Origin: Knoxdaviesia capensis
Taxonomy: Eukaryota; Ascomycota; Sordariomycetes; Microascales; Gondwanamycetaceae
DNA length: 64,000 bases
Direction of reading: 5' to 3'
Assembly: GCA_001510575.1 (NCBI GenBank)
Contig: LNGK01000002.1
Span: 1,352,144-1,416,143 of the forward strand
Below the pieces are notes generated by a model. It saw only the letters and a program-made list of their open reading frames with translations. It was not told the DNA's origin and ran no database searches. Positions 10,998 through 22,589 of the stretch are shown here, piece after piece (positions within the stretch are counted from its first letter, which is position 1; each line of letters begins with the position of its first letter). The translations under genes were made by a program, and so were the position numbers.

Positions 10998-13900
10998 TCG
11001 CCAAATATAAGTGCAACACACAAAACCCAAGATGAAAGGGCGGAAGCAGGTACGCTCAGCCTCCGAAGGTCTCAAATTAGCATCGCTGTTTAGGGTGCTG
11101 GTCCACCGGTCTTTGGCTTTGGCGTATAGTGGGCCGTGTGTAAGTCAGAGAGCGCAATATATGAGGCTGGTCGGATGTTGGGCAGAGCAAACAACTCAGA
11201 CAGACGGATCATGAGACGTGGTAGCAGGGAATGTTGGTGGGTTCGGTCGGCTGCGGACGTCATTTGTGCCATGTGATAGTCGTACACGCTGAGCGAGAGG
11301 GACAGAGCCACGAGAGAGAGAGAGCCTGACCGACGAACAAACACCGAGGGGAGGGCACACTCACAGGCAAGCAGGACCTACCTATAGCACACAGACCCTA
11401 TAGCCCAGAGCTCGGGAGACAAGACAAGTGCAAAGTTAGCCGGCGGTAAAAGTGGCCGGAGAAACCGCTGAAATAACACAGCGCACCGCCCCGCGAGAAC
11501 ATGGTGGGTAAATATTAGCTCAGTGTCCCCTCGAACACCCGGCCACGGGACCGGCGCAGTGAACATCGCCAACGCTCGAGCAGGGACTAAAACCGGGGGG
11601 GTTCCTAGTCGTTTGGTCGAGTAGTCCGCGGACGGCAGCCCACTGAGCTGGATCACGGCCGTAAGCACGGTCAGCACGGGGGCAGATGGAAGATCTCAGA
11701 ACCCGATTCATGACCGGCGCAATTCGGTGAAGATCAGGTGCCGACGAAGCTATTCAGAAAGTCGATTTGTCCTTGCCTGTCAATGTATCTCAAGGAAGTT
11801 AGCTGAGCGGCCGCGATCAACCATCGCCAATACATACAGGTTCACAACCCCAGAGATCCGAGCACTCAGAACCAAACTCTGCCACTTTCTTTCTTCCCTT
11901 TTTGGTTTCTTGGTCCTGCTCACAGACCATGTCCTTCCTGACTTCAGGCAAAGTCAACACTGTCAAGGCAGGTGAATGCAACCCAAAAATCGGGGCAATC
12001 GGGAACATTCCCCGCCGGCTCCACGGGCCCCTGGTGTAAAAGCACCAACCAAGCCTTGGTTTGTTCTTTCTTCGTCTTTGGTGCTAAACTCTGTTGGTTT
12101 AGGGTCCGGCCGGTGCGGTTTTCAAGGCTCTTTTTATGCGTGTGAGTGTGTGCTCGCGCGTTTTTTTCTTCTGTTCCGTTTTTGCTAGTCTGGGGTAAAC
12201 GACAAGAAGAAACAAAGGCTTCGAGATCCAGCATCGAAACAGCGGAAGAGAGAATCGGGAAACACCTTATCGGGGTTTGAGTCGGTGGTGCCTGCCTCAG
12301 CAAGTAATGGCGCTACGATTACCGCCGAGGCGCGCTTCACGGCTTTTACACGCTGTTAGTTACTCATCGCCCTTCTACATTTTTTACTCCTTCTCTTTCT
12401 TCTCTTTCTTCTCCATCCACCGCACCGCAGATCTTCTCCTCTTCTAAAGCCTTGAAAAGTTCATCGAAATTGTGGAATGATCTCTACACCCCCAAGATTA
12501 GTCTTGGTTCATTTGATCTCCCGACGAACACAGCTTCGCATTTAGCCGTGGCCTCTTCGATATCCGTGCCGCACAACCCCAGATAAAAAACCAGCAGCCA
12601 TAACCCACCCCAACTGATCCGGGGACTGGCAGACCACCACCACAGACATCACATTGTTGCATTACAGGTGAAGCTTTTCTGCTGTGACCCGCCTTTCGTG
12701 ACCCTTCTTGGCCACTTCCTGTCCGGATAAAACAGAGCAGACGTGATGGTGCAGGTTAACAGCACATTCACCCCCCCAAGAACCAGACCCGCAGAGAGAG
12801 GCCTGCATGTGGACTTCAACCCAGTTAGTCACAAACAGGGAAAAAGAAAAGGGAAACGCCATCTTGGGGGTATTGTGATTGATGATGACAGGGCAAGGGA
12901 CTTCCCCGGACTTTTCTTTTTGCGCCTTTTGTCTCTCCTCGGCTCCCACAACTCCCATGTCCAATCATCCCCGGGCCCCCACACCACTTCTGATGCTGCA
13001 CTCCACACGTTGATCTGTCCAATCCTGGAGTTGTTGACTTTGGCCGCCCAGACCCGGAGTTTTTACCCATGAATGCCCTCTTTTGTCCATGCGATCCAAT
13101 CGGGAGTTGCCAGGCTATTTTTCCTTCCTGCACACACCCGTGATGTTGTCAACCTGCTCCACCTCCACCTCCTCGTCTCTCAACTGCACACACTACTACA
13201 CATTCGCCACCGCCGGCTTCTGGGGGGCAGAAGTTCTCAAGAGATCTCTGATGAAAATTAAAATAAAGTACAGTAAACATCCATCACCAACAACCCGCAC
13301 AAACTCCCGGCATTAGCTCCCAGCTCTCCCTTCCCCCAGTTTATGGGAACATCCGGCAAAAGTCGTGTATCCAGTCGAATCGCCTGACCATGACAAGGTG
13401 CAGAGCCAAAGCTCTGACCCATCAGCATCAACCCCCCCCTCCTTCGCCGCCGGCCCAGTGCTACCCCAGATTCATTTCCGACCACCTCTCGGCCCCTCGG
13501 ATTTTGCATGTGTGCCCCCTATTGTATGCCTATTGAAGAGGCACAAGCCCCAATTCTTGGTTGAGTTGTCTGTAATATCACGTCTATTAAGACACCCGTG
13601 AACCCGTGAACCTACAAACCACAGCAAAAACCAGGCCAGCACTTCCCTGGCCTCGTGGCCGTGAACCCCGAACCACAGTCTTCACACACACCCGGCCGTG
13701 GTCCGTCACCCCGCCGTCATCGCAACGGCCGACAGCCAGCCAGCCACATTTCGCAAATCCCCATCCCCCGGTTCCTCTGCAAACTTTTTCTGGCCTCTGT
13801 TGTTCCGGATAAACACGTTTAGCACGAAGGATAAACACAAAAGCAGAATGTCATGAAACATTGGCCCTTTTTCTCAATGCTACTCTGCAGCATCACCTTG

Positions 13901-14365
13901 GAAGCCTTTTGCCTCTGCAGACCTCAGATGAGAGGTTTTGTGTGTACCGAGGTGAGGAGAACCCAGACGGGAGGAGGTCTGGATCAATGACGCGCGCAAA
14001 GATTTGGGGTAAGAGCTTCTCCCCGTTTTTTGAAATGCCTGAATTGAGTTGGAGAACTGACAGGTCTGGGAAGAATAGATTCTCCAACTCGACGGATGGA
14101 TATCACGAAAACTGGCGAGGCACAAGCTTGTAGTTCGCAAAGGCGAAAGCCGTAGAACAAAGGAGACCCAGTCTTCGAGGTGATCCATCTCCCAAGTTGC
14201 TTGACTTTTTACTGTCCCACAATTGACCAAGCATGAAGCCAACACCAGAAGGAAGGAGAAGAGGGAGCATTGTAGTACGTACACCCAAATATAAACACTG
14301 AGAAGGAAGAAGAACCCGAACGAACCCAAAACCCAAAAGACAAACAAAAAGACAACCGCCGTAGT

Positions 14366-15955
14366 TTAATCCACCGGAACATACGCATATCTCGGCAGAC
14401 TCGCCATCCACTCCTCCGGACTGACCTCCGAATCCGCATACACCATGCGCACATTCTTCTCCTTGTCCTTCTTGCCCTTCTTGTCCTCATCCGCCTTCTT
14501 CGGCGCAGCCGCGGCGGCCGGTGCCGCCGGCGCAGGGGGCTTGACGCCGGCCTCCGCCATGCGGATCAGCTCGTCAATGTCGTCGCCGTCGGGAAGTGCG
14601 CCCGCGCTCTCAGCAGGCGGGTATCCGAGCGGCGGCATGCCCATGCCCGGCACTGGTGCACCGCCCCAGTAGCCGCCGGGGTAGCTGGGTCTCGCCGGCA
14701 GGCCGGTGGCGATCGGCGCGCCGGGCACCGGGCGCGCGGGGAGTCCGCCGAAGCTGGGCGGCATGCCGGGGTGGGGCATGTGTTGCATGTGTGACGGGTC
14801 ACCAGGCTAAAACAAGGAAAGCCCAAGTCAGTATGAGTACAGCAGGAACCGGGCAAGAGGGGGAGGGGGGNNNNNNNNNNNNNNNNNNNNNNNNGGGGGG
14901 GGGGTTGGTTTGTGAAATGGCGTGTATAACGTACATAACCTCCCGGAGGACCGACCGGCCCACCAATCGCGGGGGGAGCGCCGGCAGCCGGCGGCGGCGC
15001 AACACCGCCAGCAGCCTTCTGGGCCTTGGCCTTCTCGCGGAACTCGGCCAAGCGGGCCTTGAGCTCATCTGCCGACTCGATCTTGATCTTCTTGGCGGGG
15101 TGTTTCGCGCCGTCGCCCGGCACGGGGTTTCCGGTGAGGACGCGGCGGTCCTCCTGGGCCTGGTAGAAGTTCTGCACGACGCGCGCGCGGTGCTGCTCGA
15201 GCACGTCGGCCGGCACGCCCTCCATGCCGAAGATCTCAATGTCGAGGCTGTTGCGGTTGGGCAGCGCGTTGTCGACTTCGCTGAGCGTTTCCTTGTGCAC
15301 CTGGTTCATGTGCACCGAGAGACCTAGTAGGAGAGGGGGTTAGTTAGTGAGTTGTTAGACACGAGTATCAGTTCGGAGAGGGCCAACTCGGCGAGAGAGT
15401 CTTGAGGGACGTTGGTGGTGCCGGAGCTGTGGAGGATGGAGGAAGCACGTCGCGGAGTGTCCTTCGCAGCACTAGTGCATGCGAGAGCAGTCGCAAGAGT
15501 GACGAGCCGGGTTATGTCCAGCCAGCATCACCGCTGTCAACGTCGCCGGCACCCACAGCCCTCGCGACAGCTCCTCGTAGCCCGGTCTCCCAGCCGTATC
15601 ACTCGTTTGGGCCCTGCACCTGCACCTGCATCTGCACCACCTTAGGAGTCGCGCGAGAGGGAAAAAGGCATACCTCCGGCTGTGTTTAGCCGTCTGCCGC
15701 ATCGGTCGCACTTGAAGTGTTTCGCCTTCTGGTGTAATATCAACAGTTTCAAGTCTTCAAAGTCTCGTTCACCTGTAGCAAGAAAAAAGAAACCAATGGT
15801 CAGCCTCGCAGTCCATGACCGCATCTCTCCGGAGCGCGCACGCGCCCATCCAAGTCCGACCCCGGGGGAGCATCGCGGTATCTCGTACAGTAGTAGCACC
15901 ACGGCCGCGACAACACCTCCTCGATGTCTGGGTAGCTGCGCTTCTGCTTGCCCAT
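14366..15955 (-). CDS. BuGZ/ZNF207-type double C2H2 zinc-finger protein
   Basis: Minus-strand exons are 15955-15889, 15772-15674, 15323-14935 and 14806-14366 (996 nt, 331 residues). Splicing is phase 1, 1 and 0, and the first two junctions rebuild conserved codons (the second Cys of finger 1, a Gly in finger 2). Finger 1 is C20-X2-C23-X12-H36-X4-H41 and finger 2 is C44-X2-C47-X12-H60-X4-H65, directly followed by QVHKETL and DIEIFGMEGVP. This whole block matches animal ZNF207/BuGZ, which binds microtubules and the checkpoint protein Bub3 and also acts with spliceosome factors. A Lys-rich helix (residues about 110-150) and a Pro/Gly/Met-rich low-complexity region follow. The C-terminus carries SEVSPEEWMASLPRYAYV, which resembles the GLEBS region of ZNF207. 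Intron 3 (14934-14807) contains a 24-base N gap, but the exons on both sides read through cleanly. Confidence 0.88.
14871..14894. other. Assembly gap (24 N) inside a poly-G tract
   Basis: The gap is flanked by GGGGG runs on both sides (about 14861-14870 and 14895-14904) and lies within intron 3 of the BuGZ-like gene. Its true length is unknown. Confidence 0.99.
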
Positions 15956-18088
15956 CTTGAACGTGGGTGGAGAAGAAGGGGTTGGGTAAAGTCGGTCGGG
16001 ATCGGGAAGGGCGTCAGTCGGTAGGAGTACAGCAATTAGAGTCCACAAGAGTAATGGTTCCGGAAATTGATGCAATGAATGGATAAGTGTGTCGATTCAA
16101 TGAATGTGGGTGTTAGTGATGTGTTGGTTTTGAGAATCTTGACACCCAAGAAAAAATATCGAGACAACCGATTGTGAAGCCAAACCACGGCTTTTCCATG
16201 CCGCAGTGTGATTGGCCCAGAGCTCACAATTATTTGTGGACCGTCCGGGGCATAAGTATGCATACGGTGCGGAATGCAGAAGCTCTAACCCTTGACCCTA
16301 AGGCCGTAATGTCATCCGAGTCTTGGCTGTCGTCCTCACCAAGACTTCCCAACGACATCTCCAACCCACACCGGAACAAACTTTACCCTTGAAATGAGTC
16401 AGACCTGGATAACGTTATTTTTTCGACGGTGAAAAGAAGCCCAACCCATCCACTCACTACACATTTCACAAGACGCACGCTGAGAAGGCCGCGGTGGCGA
16501 CTTTCAGTCCCAGCACAAGTTCCATTTCTAACATGGCTCCTTGCGCACATGCCAAGGGCATTCTGAAATGCCAACGAACGACGACAGACGATGTCTGTTT
16601 GTTTCTTGTCGCCTAGCCGTGTGTGTACCGATCGGGCAGAATCCACAACTCCAGTGACTGACTGGCGTCATCGGATTCTGCGACATATCCCGGAGCTTCG
16701 CTGGTTGTGAAAGTTCTGTCAGCCACCGCAGCCGCCCATAGCCACAGCTGAGCATGTTCCCACACCTGTGCTTCTGTGTGTGCTATGCACAGCTCCAAGC
16801 AAGCAAGTCAGTCAGGATGAGCGTTTTTCCCTAACTTTCTTTCCCGTGACTCTAACATCCCGAACACACGACCGCCGATACTGGAAGCCTCTAGAAGAGA
16901 AGAAACTGGAAAAAATCTCAACCCAGCCACGACTGTAATTTCCCGTCGCAGGCTCAGTCCTTCTCTCATTCCCTCCTCCGTGCCCGGGTATTCGTTCATA
17001 CACTGCAATTATGTGCATCGCAGGCGGCGGCCTCCTCCAGTTGGTGTGGACCGGCACTCCCGATCCAACATGTCCAGCACTCCAGAAACACTCAGCCAAA
17101 GTCATCTTCACCCCAGCACACAGGACCGGACTCTTTCCTGCCAGGCGGGAAAACGCAATACGGCCATGCACACCACACTTGCAAATTTGAAACGAGTCCC
17201 CCCTCTCTCTCTTTTTTCCTTTGAGATGGCGGGCCAGGTCTCTGCCTAGCAAGGCGCATCTGATCAAGAAGCTAGCGAGCATATTACTCTCATCTTATCA
17301 TGATCCGGCCTTCCATACAGTTGGTAGTTGATACCCAATACTTACCAAGCGGGCACCCACCCATACACACACTCTCTCTGTGTGTGTGTGTGTGTGTCGT
17401 CTTCCCGCCGATCTGTCGCTCCCGGTACATCTATCACGCCCACAGGCACATCATATACATGTCTGGTACCTGCATCCACACCTCTCCCTACATGTGTTGT
17501 ACTTGTTCATAGGATGAGCACCGACTCGTCGACTTGTGACTTGCAATTTTCCGTTTCCCGAACTGGACCCCATTGACTGGTCCCTCGCCATACCTTCTCG
17601 CTCTATTCGTCGCCTTCAAGTCCTCTCACTCTCAATGGGTTGTTCCGTGTGTACGTATACGATGTCGGTTGAAACATATCTATAAGTATGCGTTCAGAAA
17701 CGTTTTCCCAGGATGATAGATCTCTTCTTCCATTGTTTCTCGTCTTACTGGGACTCCCTCAAAAGACATCTTCCGGTATCCTGGACCTTCTCTCTTCCTG
17801 GTCTATATATATTTTTCCTTGTCCCTTCACTCCAACCGACTCGCCAAAGCCACCTCCATTCTCTCGCTCACTCGCTTGATATCACTTTTATCCTCTGCAT
17901 GCAAACCGAACCCTCGCGCAACACAGCACTCGGCCTCTCGCTGAAGAGAATTTTTAAATTTTTTTTGCCTTCACTCTTTTCGTCTTTTCTTTATAAAGGA
18001 GCCGCACGCCAAGTCCTACGAACGTCCTGCCTCCCGGGTTTCCTCCCGCTCATCCCAAACAAGTTCCAAGCACGTCCAGAGCAGCAGC
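15956..18088. other. Intergenic region upstream of the BuGZ-like gene and of the small gene at 18089
   Basis: No gene is supported. The region is divergent promoter space: pyrimidine-rich stretches occur at 17750-17990, a (TG)n run near 17378-17397, and a TATAAA box at 17992. Open frames at 16812-17282 and 17713-18141 show no family features. Confidence 0.65.
17992..17997 (+). promoter_or_regulatory. TATA box of the small gene at 18089
   Basis: TATAAA lies 92 bp upstream of the ATG at 18089, within a T-rich promoter stretch. Confidence 0.5.
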
Positions 18089-18555
18089 ATGGCCCAAGGA
18101 CCCTCCTCCTCCAAGAGATCGGCGTCGTCCGGCGCCGCTGAAAAGTCTCCCCCCACCACTTCCTCCTCGTCCTATGTTAGAGGTGAGACAGCGTCGAAGA
18201 CCGCCCAGAAGCATGCATCGAGAGCAAAGCTCCCTGCTGTGCCGGATGCGCCGCCTGCTGTCACTTCACCTCCACTGGCACCTCGCCGCGGCGTCCTCCA
18301 CGCTAGCAAGCTCTCCCCCGATCGAGCTGCACTGGCGAAGACAGATTCTCAAAGTATGTGGTTTTCTTTTCTTTTAGTCGTCTTTTCTTTTGGGGGGGTT
18401 CCTTTACCATCCAGTCCCGCCCCGTGGAGCTAGCTGCGTATCAGAACCTAACATCACCGCTTCTCTCCTACCCAGTCGCTCAAGCTATGGCCTACATCCG
18501 ACAGGCAAATATCAACCACTACCACCACCAGGTTCACCCTGGCAATTCCAGATAG
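18089..18555 (+). CDS. Small hypothetical Ser/Ala-rich protein (two exons)
   Basis: I do not recognise this gene. The model is exon 18089-18353, a 122-bp intron with GTATGT donor, CCTAAC branch point near 18447 and CCCAG acceptor, then exon 18476-18555, for 114 residues. The N-terminal 90 residues are rich in Ser, Ala, Pro and Lys and look disordered and basic. The spliced C-terminus (TDSQIAQAMAYIRQANIN, then an HYHHQ-containing tail) is a predicted short helix with a His-rich end. Support comes from the TATAAA box 92 bp upstream, the textbook intron signals, and the way splicing gives a compact end rather than read-through. It may be a small nuclear or lineage-specific protein. Without homologs or transcripts the model is moderately secure. 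Confidence 0.5.
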
Positions 18556-19466
18556 CGCCGCCCCCGATCCCGAATATCCACACAACCCGGCTCGGAATGT
18601 CTCAATGCCGTGGCGGCTCTCCCTCTCTCCACTATTTTTCTTCTTTCTTTTTTTTTTCCCGGAATGCGAAACGGGCTTCAACTTCAACACCTCAATGCTG
18701 CATTCCTTCTTCCTTTCAATTTTTCTTATAGACGTATTCGGTTCAAAAGGACGCGCGGCTATTCTCTTTTTCTCGTCTTCGGTCTCGTATGTTTTTCTTT
18801 TCTTCTGTCCTGTCTCCTCACCTTTTTTCGGTTGGAGCCCGGTCTTTTGACACATGATAAGTGATACCTGTTAGATAGATAGCCCTAGGCCTTAAGCTTT
18901 TTTTCGCTTTCGCCTTTCGCTTTTTTTTGTCTTTGTCTTTTCTGCCATTTTTCACCTAAGATTCAACCCTATAGCTTGATTTTGAGATCTTGTTTTCTGT
19001 TTCAACGAGGCTTTTTATGTCCTCTGTTTTGTTTTTCTTCATTGATCCTTGGTTTTTGGTGTTTGGACATTGGGAGGTTTGCTATTCTTGAAAATCTGGG
19101 CTGTGTTAATTGGGTGCTTTACAGGTTGCTCGTCTTCAACACTTAATATACAGTTCTTGATTCTACTCCATATATCACAAGTGCCTCCTTAGCATCTATA
19201 AGAACATCTCGAGTGACCTGCAACTAACCCTAACCCTATAGAGCAGTGACTAAGAACCCCACTTTTCATCAAATATGCTCCAGCTTTTCTCTCCTCCAGG
19301 GTCTTGGTATTTTCTTTTTGTTGTTGAGCTTACAACCAAGTGAAAGTCCGCTGTCCAGGTTTACATTCTTCCTTTCTTTTCACTTTTTCCATCAATTTTT
19401 AGCTTTGGAACAGTGCTTCTTGCTGTTATTTCCATCCAGAACCATCCTCATACCACCTGGCCCATC
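18556..19466. other. Intergenic region upstream of the MPDU1-like gene
   Basis: T-rich, with no supported gene. It contains a telomere-like tract at 19225-19238, about 230 bp before the next start codon. Confidence 0.7.
19225..19238 (-). repeat. Short interstitial telomere-like tract (CCCTAA type)
   Basis: TAACCCTAACCCTA lies 229 bp upstream of the MPDU1-like ATG, in the core promoter region. Confidence 0.8.
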
Positions 19467-20563
19467 ATGGACGCCCTCCGCTCCGCCCTCCAACCCATCA
19501 CCCAGAGCCTCCCCGCGCCCATCCGCGACCTGGGCGTGTCGCTGCTGGGCGAGTCGTGCTACAAGGTGCTGGTGCTCGACATCGACCTCACCAACGAACA
19601 GTGCCTCAAGCTCGCCATCTCGAAGGGCCTCGGCCTCGGCATTGTCGCCGCCTCGTCCATCGTCAAGGTGCCGCAGATCCTCAAGCTCGCCAAGTCGGAG
19701 TCGGCCGTCGGCGTGTCATTCATCTCGTACCTGCTCGAAACCACCGCCTACCTGATCTCGCTGGCCTACAACTTCCGCAATGGCTTCCCCTTCAGCACCT
19801 ACGGCGAGACCGCGCTCATCCTCGTGCAGAACATCATCATCTCCATGATGGTGCTCAACTACAGCGGCAACAAGGCCATGTCGCCCGTGTTCATCGGCGG
19901 CATCGCGCTGGCTGCCACCTTCCTGTTCGTCGAGGACGGTCCCATCGACCCGGAGACTCTGAGCTACCTCCAGGCTGGAGCTGGAGTGATCGGAGTCGCG
20001 AGCAAGGTCCCTCAGATTGTTTCCATCTTCCTTGAGGGCACCACTGGCCAGCTCAGTGCCTTTACCGTACGTGTCTCTTCCAACCCCCTTTTCCCCCTAG
20101 GTTCCCCATTCCTTCCAAGCTTCTTTTTTTTCTCTTGCTTGGCCTTGTCTCGGATCCTTCCCTGTGCTTGGCCCATTTCTTCTTATCTTGATATCAAGCT
20201 CCCTGCCCTACTCCGTGTAGACGAATGAAAACTGACACCTGTCCTCTTCTCTCTTTTCTGCGCTCCTCACAGGTCTTCAACTATCTGATCGGATCCCTGA
20301 CCCGCATCTACACGACTCTCCAAGAGGTTGACGACAAGCTGATCCTCTATAGCTTCATTGCCGGGTTCGCCCTGAACGCGGTTCTGGCCGTGCAGATGCT
20401 CTTCTACTGGAACGCTGCCCCGTCGGCTCCTAAGACCACCACCAAGTCGAAGACCCCGGCAGTTGTTGTCGAGGCTCCTGCTAAGGCTACAACCACGTCC
20501 GCATCCACCACGTCTTCGTCGACTACCCCACGCAAGGGTCCGACCACTAGACGCCGTGGCTGA
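19467..20563 (+). CDS. PQ-loop membrane protein, mannose-P-dolichol utilization defect 1 (MPDU1) homolog
   Basis: Exons 19467-20066 and 20273-20563 (phase 0, 206-bp intron with GTACGT donor and CACAG acceptor) encode 296 residues. MPDU1/Lec35 proteins sit in the ER membrane and are needed for use of dolichol-linked mannose and glucose in glycan and GPI assembly. Two PQ-loop repeats are clear: IVAASSIVKVPQILKLAKS with SAVGVSFISY (residues about 55-85), and GVIGVASKVPQIVSIFLEGT with GQLSAFTVFNYLIGS (about 175-210); the second is interrupted by the intron. About seven hydrophobic segments are visible, and ESCYKVLVLDIDLTNEQCLK before the first repeat is a family block. The tail (about residues 255-296) is Thr/Ser/Lys-rich and disordered. 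The ATG at 19467 fits the family N-terminus better than the upstream in-frame ATG at 19413. Confidence 0.9.
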
Positions 20564-21217
20564 TTGGAGCAACCTTCTAGTTTTTCTGCTTCTAGCTTAA
20601 CTTTGGGATTCAATAGAATTTACGGGTAATACCCAAATAAACGGTTGCGGAACCTTTTAAAGCTGTGTGAATCAGTATCTATATGAATATACTTATTTTC
20701 TTCTCGTGTTTAAAAATTAGCTTGAATTTCTAGGCAGAAGTTTTCTTTAGTAATATACCTTATTTTCGTTGAGTTCACTAGAAATAATACAATAAGTGAA
20801 GGCATTTAGTATTCCTTCCTCTTTCTTAGTATTCTGTTTCTATTCTTATTCCCTTTGCTACTTTAGGAGTCGATCCCTGCCTTATATTCTCTGATATCCG
20901 CCTATCTTATATTGCCGCTACTACTAACCCTGATATTCTTTTGATAAGCTACTAAACCTTTATTATACGGTCCGCGACATATGATCATGGCAACCCGTAA
21001 TGAGTAACAGCGAAGCAGACGAAACTGCCATTCCCGCAGGGGAATTGGCAACACGGTCCTGATGCAGGCCCCGGAGCCCATCACCAAGCCGCCGCCAAAA
21101 TCGAAGGTGGCTCCGAAGAAAGCCACTCCGCCCAGCTCAGGGATTGCACTATTGGTCGGTACCTAAGACGTCGGGGCCCCAACCACAATCGCCCAGGCAT
21201 CGCCATCTTTAACAGTA
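20564..21217. other. AT-rich intergenic region
   Basis: Base composition is clearly more AT-rich than in the surrounding genes (20630-20960). No intact gene is seen. It flanks the degraded gene that follows and looks like decayed mobile or lineage-specific DNA. Confidence 0.6.
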
Positions 21218-21803
21218 ATGGCCGCTCTCTCACTCCCAGAGGAACTCCCTCCCCCAGACGTCCTCTTCAGTGCGACCAAGGATTTGCTGGATCTTCTCCT
21301 GGCGGTCGACGACCCCGCCGTCGACTCGGTGACAGTGGCAAATATCGGCGCCTACGATTACATCTCAGTCCGCCAAGAAATGGACGGCTGTGGCCGGGTG
21401 TTCAGACTCTTTTATCTAGCCCTTGCCCCGCCTCAGCTGTTGATACTCACCGTCCCCAGGCCGGCTCACGAAGCAGTACATGTCGGTCTTCACCGCTGTC
21501 TCCTCCGTGAGACTAATCGGTCTGGGCTGTTCGATTCCTGGGATCTGACCGGTCGTGCTACCCTCTCCGACTCTATAACTCTGCGTCACAGGGCCAAGGA
21601 GACTCGGGGGGGCAAGCCCGTGCCCGTCCACGAAGAAGTCCTGGCAGTCACCAACGATTGTGTTTGAAGGCGGATTCTCACCGACGTTGGCCTCTCTGCG
21701 GGCCAAAATGCGGTTTTGGTTCACGGCCGTTGGCCACGACGTCAAGATCGTAGTTCTAGCCAAGGCGGGTTTCCCCAGGACCACGCCCAGAAGCGCATAT
21801 TAA
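21218..21803 (+). pseudogene. Frameshifted relic of an unnamed fungal multi-copy gene family
   Basis: An ATG-started frame at 21218 encodes blocks (SLPEELPPPDVLF, YDYISVRQEMDGCGRVFRLFY, LILTVPRPAHEAVHVGLHR) that I recall from unnamed lineage-specific fungal proteins. The downstream family block (SPTIVFEGGFSPTLASLRAK, then FWFTAVGHDVKIVVL) continues in another frame from about 21621 to the stop at 21801-21803. The switch falls at or near a G7 run (21606-21612) and is consistent with one extra base there; no splice signals fit. So this is either a pseudogene or a homopolymer sequencing error. No function is known to me. The surrounding AT-rich DNA supports the view that it is a decaying accessory locus. 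Confidence 0.6.
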
Positions 21804-22589
21804 TAGAGTAGTCGGCCGAGATTCCGGCTGCTGTTGCTGCGTCTCTTGGGTCGTCGACGACTTCACATGCTACCCCGGCCACACAGAATGCCACGCATCG
21901 CTACAAGCTATATGCCTACAAACCATCAATGTTATTTGGGTATTTCCTGACATGTCTTTAACGGGGCATCGCGAGCCCAACGGCATGACCAAACCTTGCA
22001 GAATGTTATCAGAGGGCAATTATACTTGGATTTCGAGCCCCTTTTTCTCTATGCCCTCACTGGAGCAGACGGACGTAATATAATTATTGATCATTTGGCA
22101 CTACAGAATCATGAGTCGTAGGTGTAGCCTGGTATATAATAAATGTGTAGGAACTCAGGATCTAATCTTGTAGACCAAAGAAACCCTAGTCTGGAGTAAA
22201 TAGGGTTAATACCTTATCTTATCACTTTCACTTAGTAATCTCTCTCTTATTCAAAGACTCAGGCCTTCTTTTATCAGCCTTCGTCTTAAGAGAGTTTTAG
22301 GACCCTCTATTTGTGAAGTCACTAAGCACATTATCCCTAAACGCCCCGAAGTTCGACATTTTTTCACCTCACGACGACATTGCTCTCCTCTCTCCCACCT
22401 CAAACCAATCCTGTATACTACTTCACGTCCTTTTAGTTTAGCAATAGAAATTTGCCGATATTTTCACCCCGTGCCTTTTTTTTATATCCTAGTCCTTCTT
22501 TTTGCTATCTGGTCGGCCGCCAATCTCGGCGAGCCAGAAACCCTCACATCTTCAACCACGCAAACGCACTCTCACCCACAAACGCAACC
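21804..22589. other. AT-rich intergenic region upstream of the mitochondrial protein gene
   Basis: AT-rich (especially 22080-22280) with no supported gene. The last 200 bp are the promoter and leader of the gene starting at 22590. Confidence 0.65.

Larger units (their letters stand above)
9417..14365. other. Gene-poor 5 kb region between the GH115 and BuGZ-like genes
   Basis: No coding gene is supported over 4.9 kb. Open frames are short, unspliced and unlike any family I know. The left end should be the GH115 promoter: it contains (GAA)n at 9641-9662, a TATATATAT run near 9725, and a GGCTAAA word at 10335. Other contents are a 46-bp tandem duplication at 10907-10997, a (GA)n run at 11311-11324, and a CTTATCGGGG word at 12266-12275. 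The right end is the 3' flank of the BuGZ-like gene. A long noncoding transcript is possible but nothing in the sequence proves one. Confidence 0.65.

Noticed and set aside
14566..15315. Frames reading through the N gap
   Set aside because: The N run is inside an intron with good donor and acceptor; a read-through product would be an artefact.
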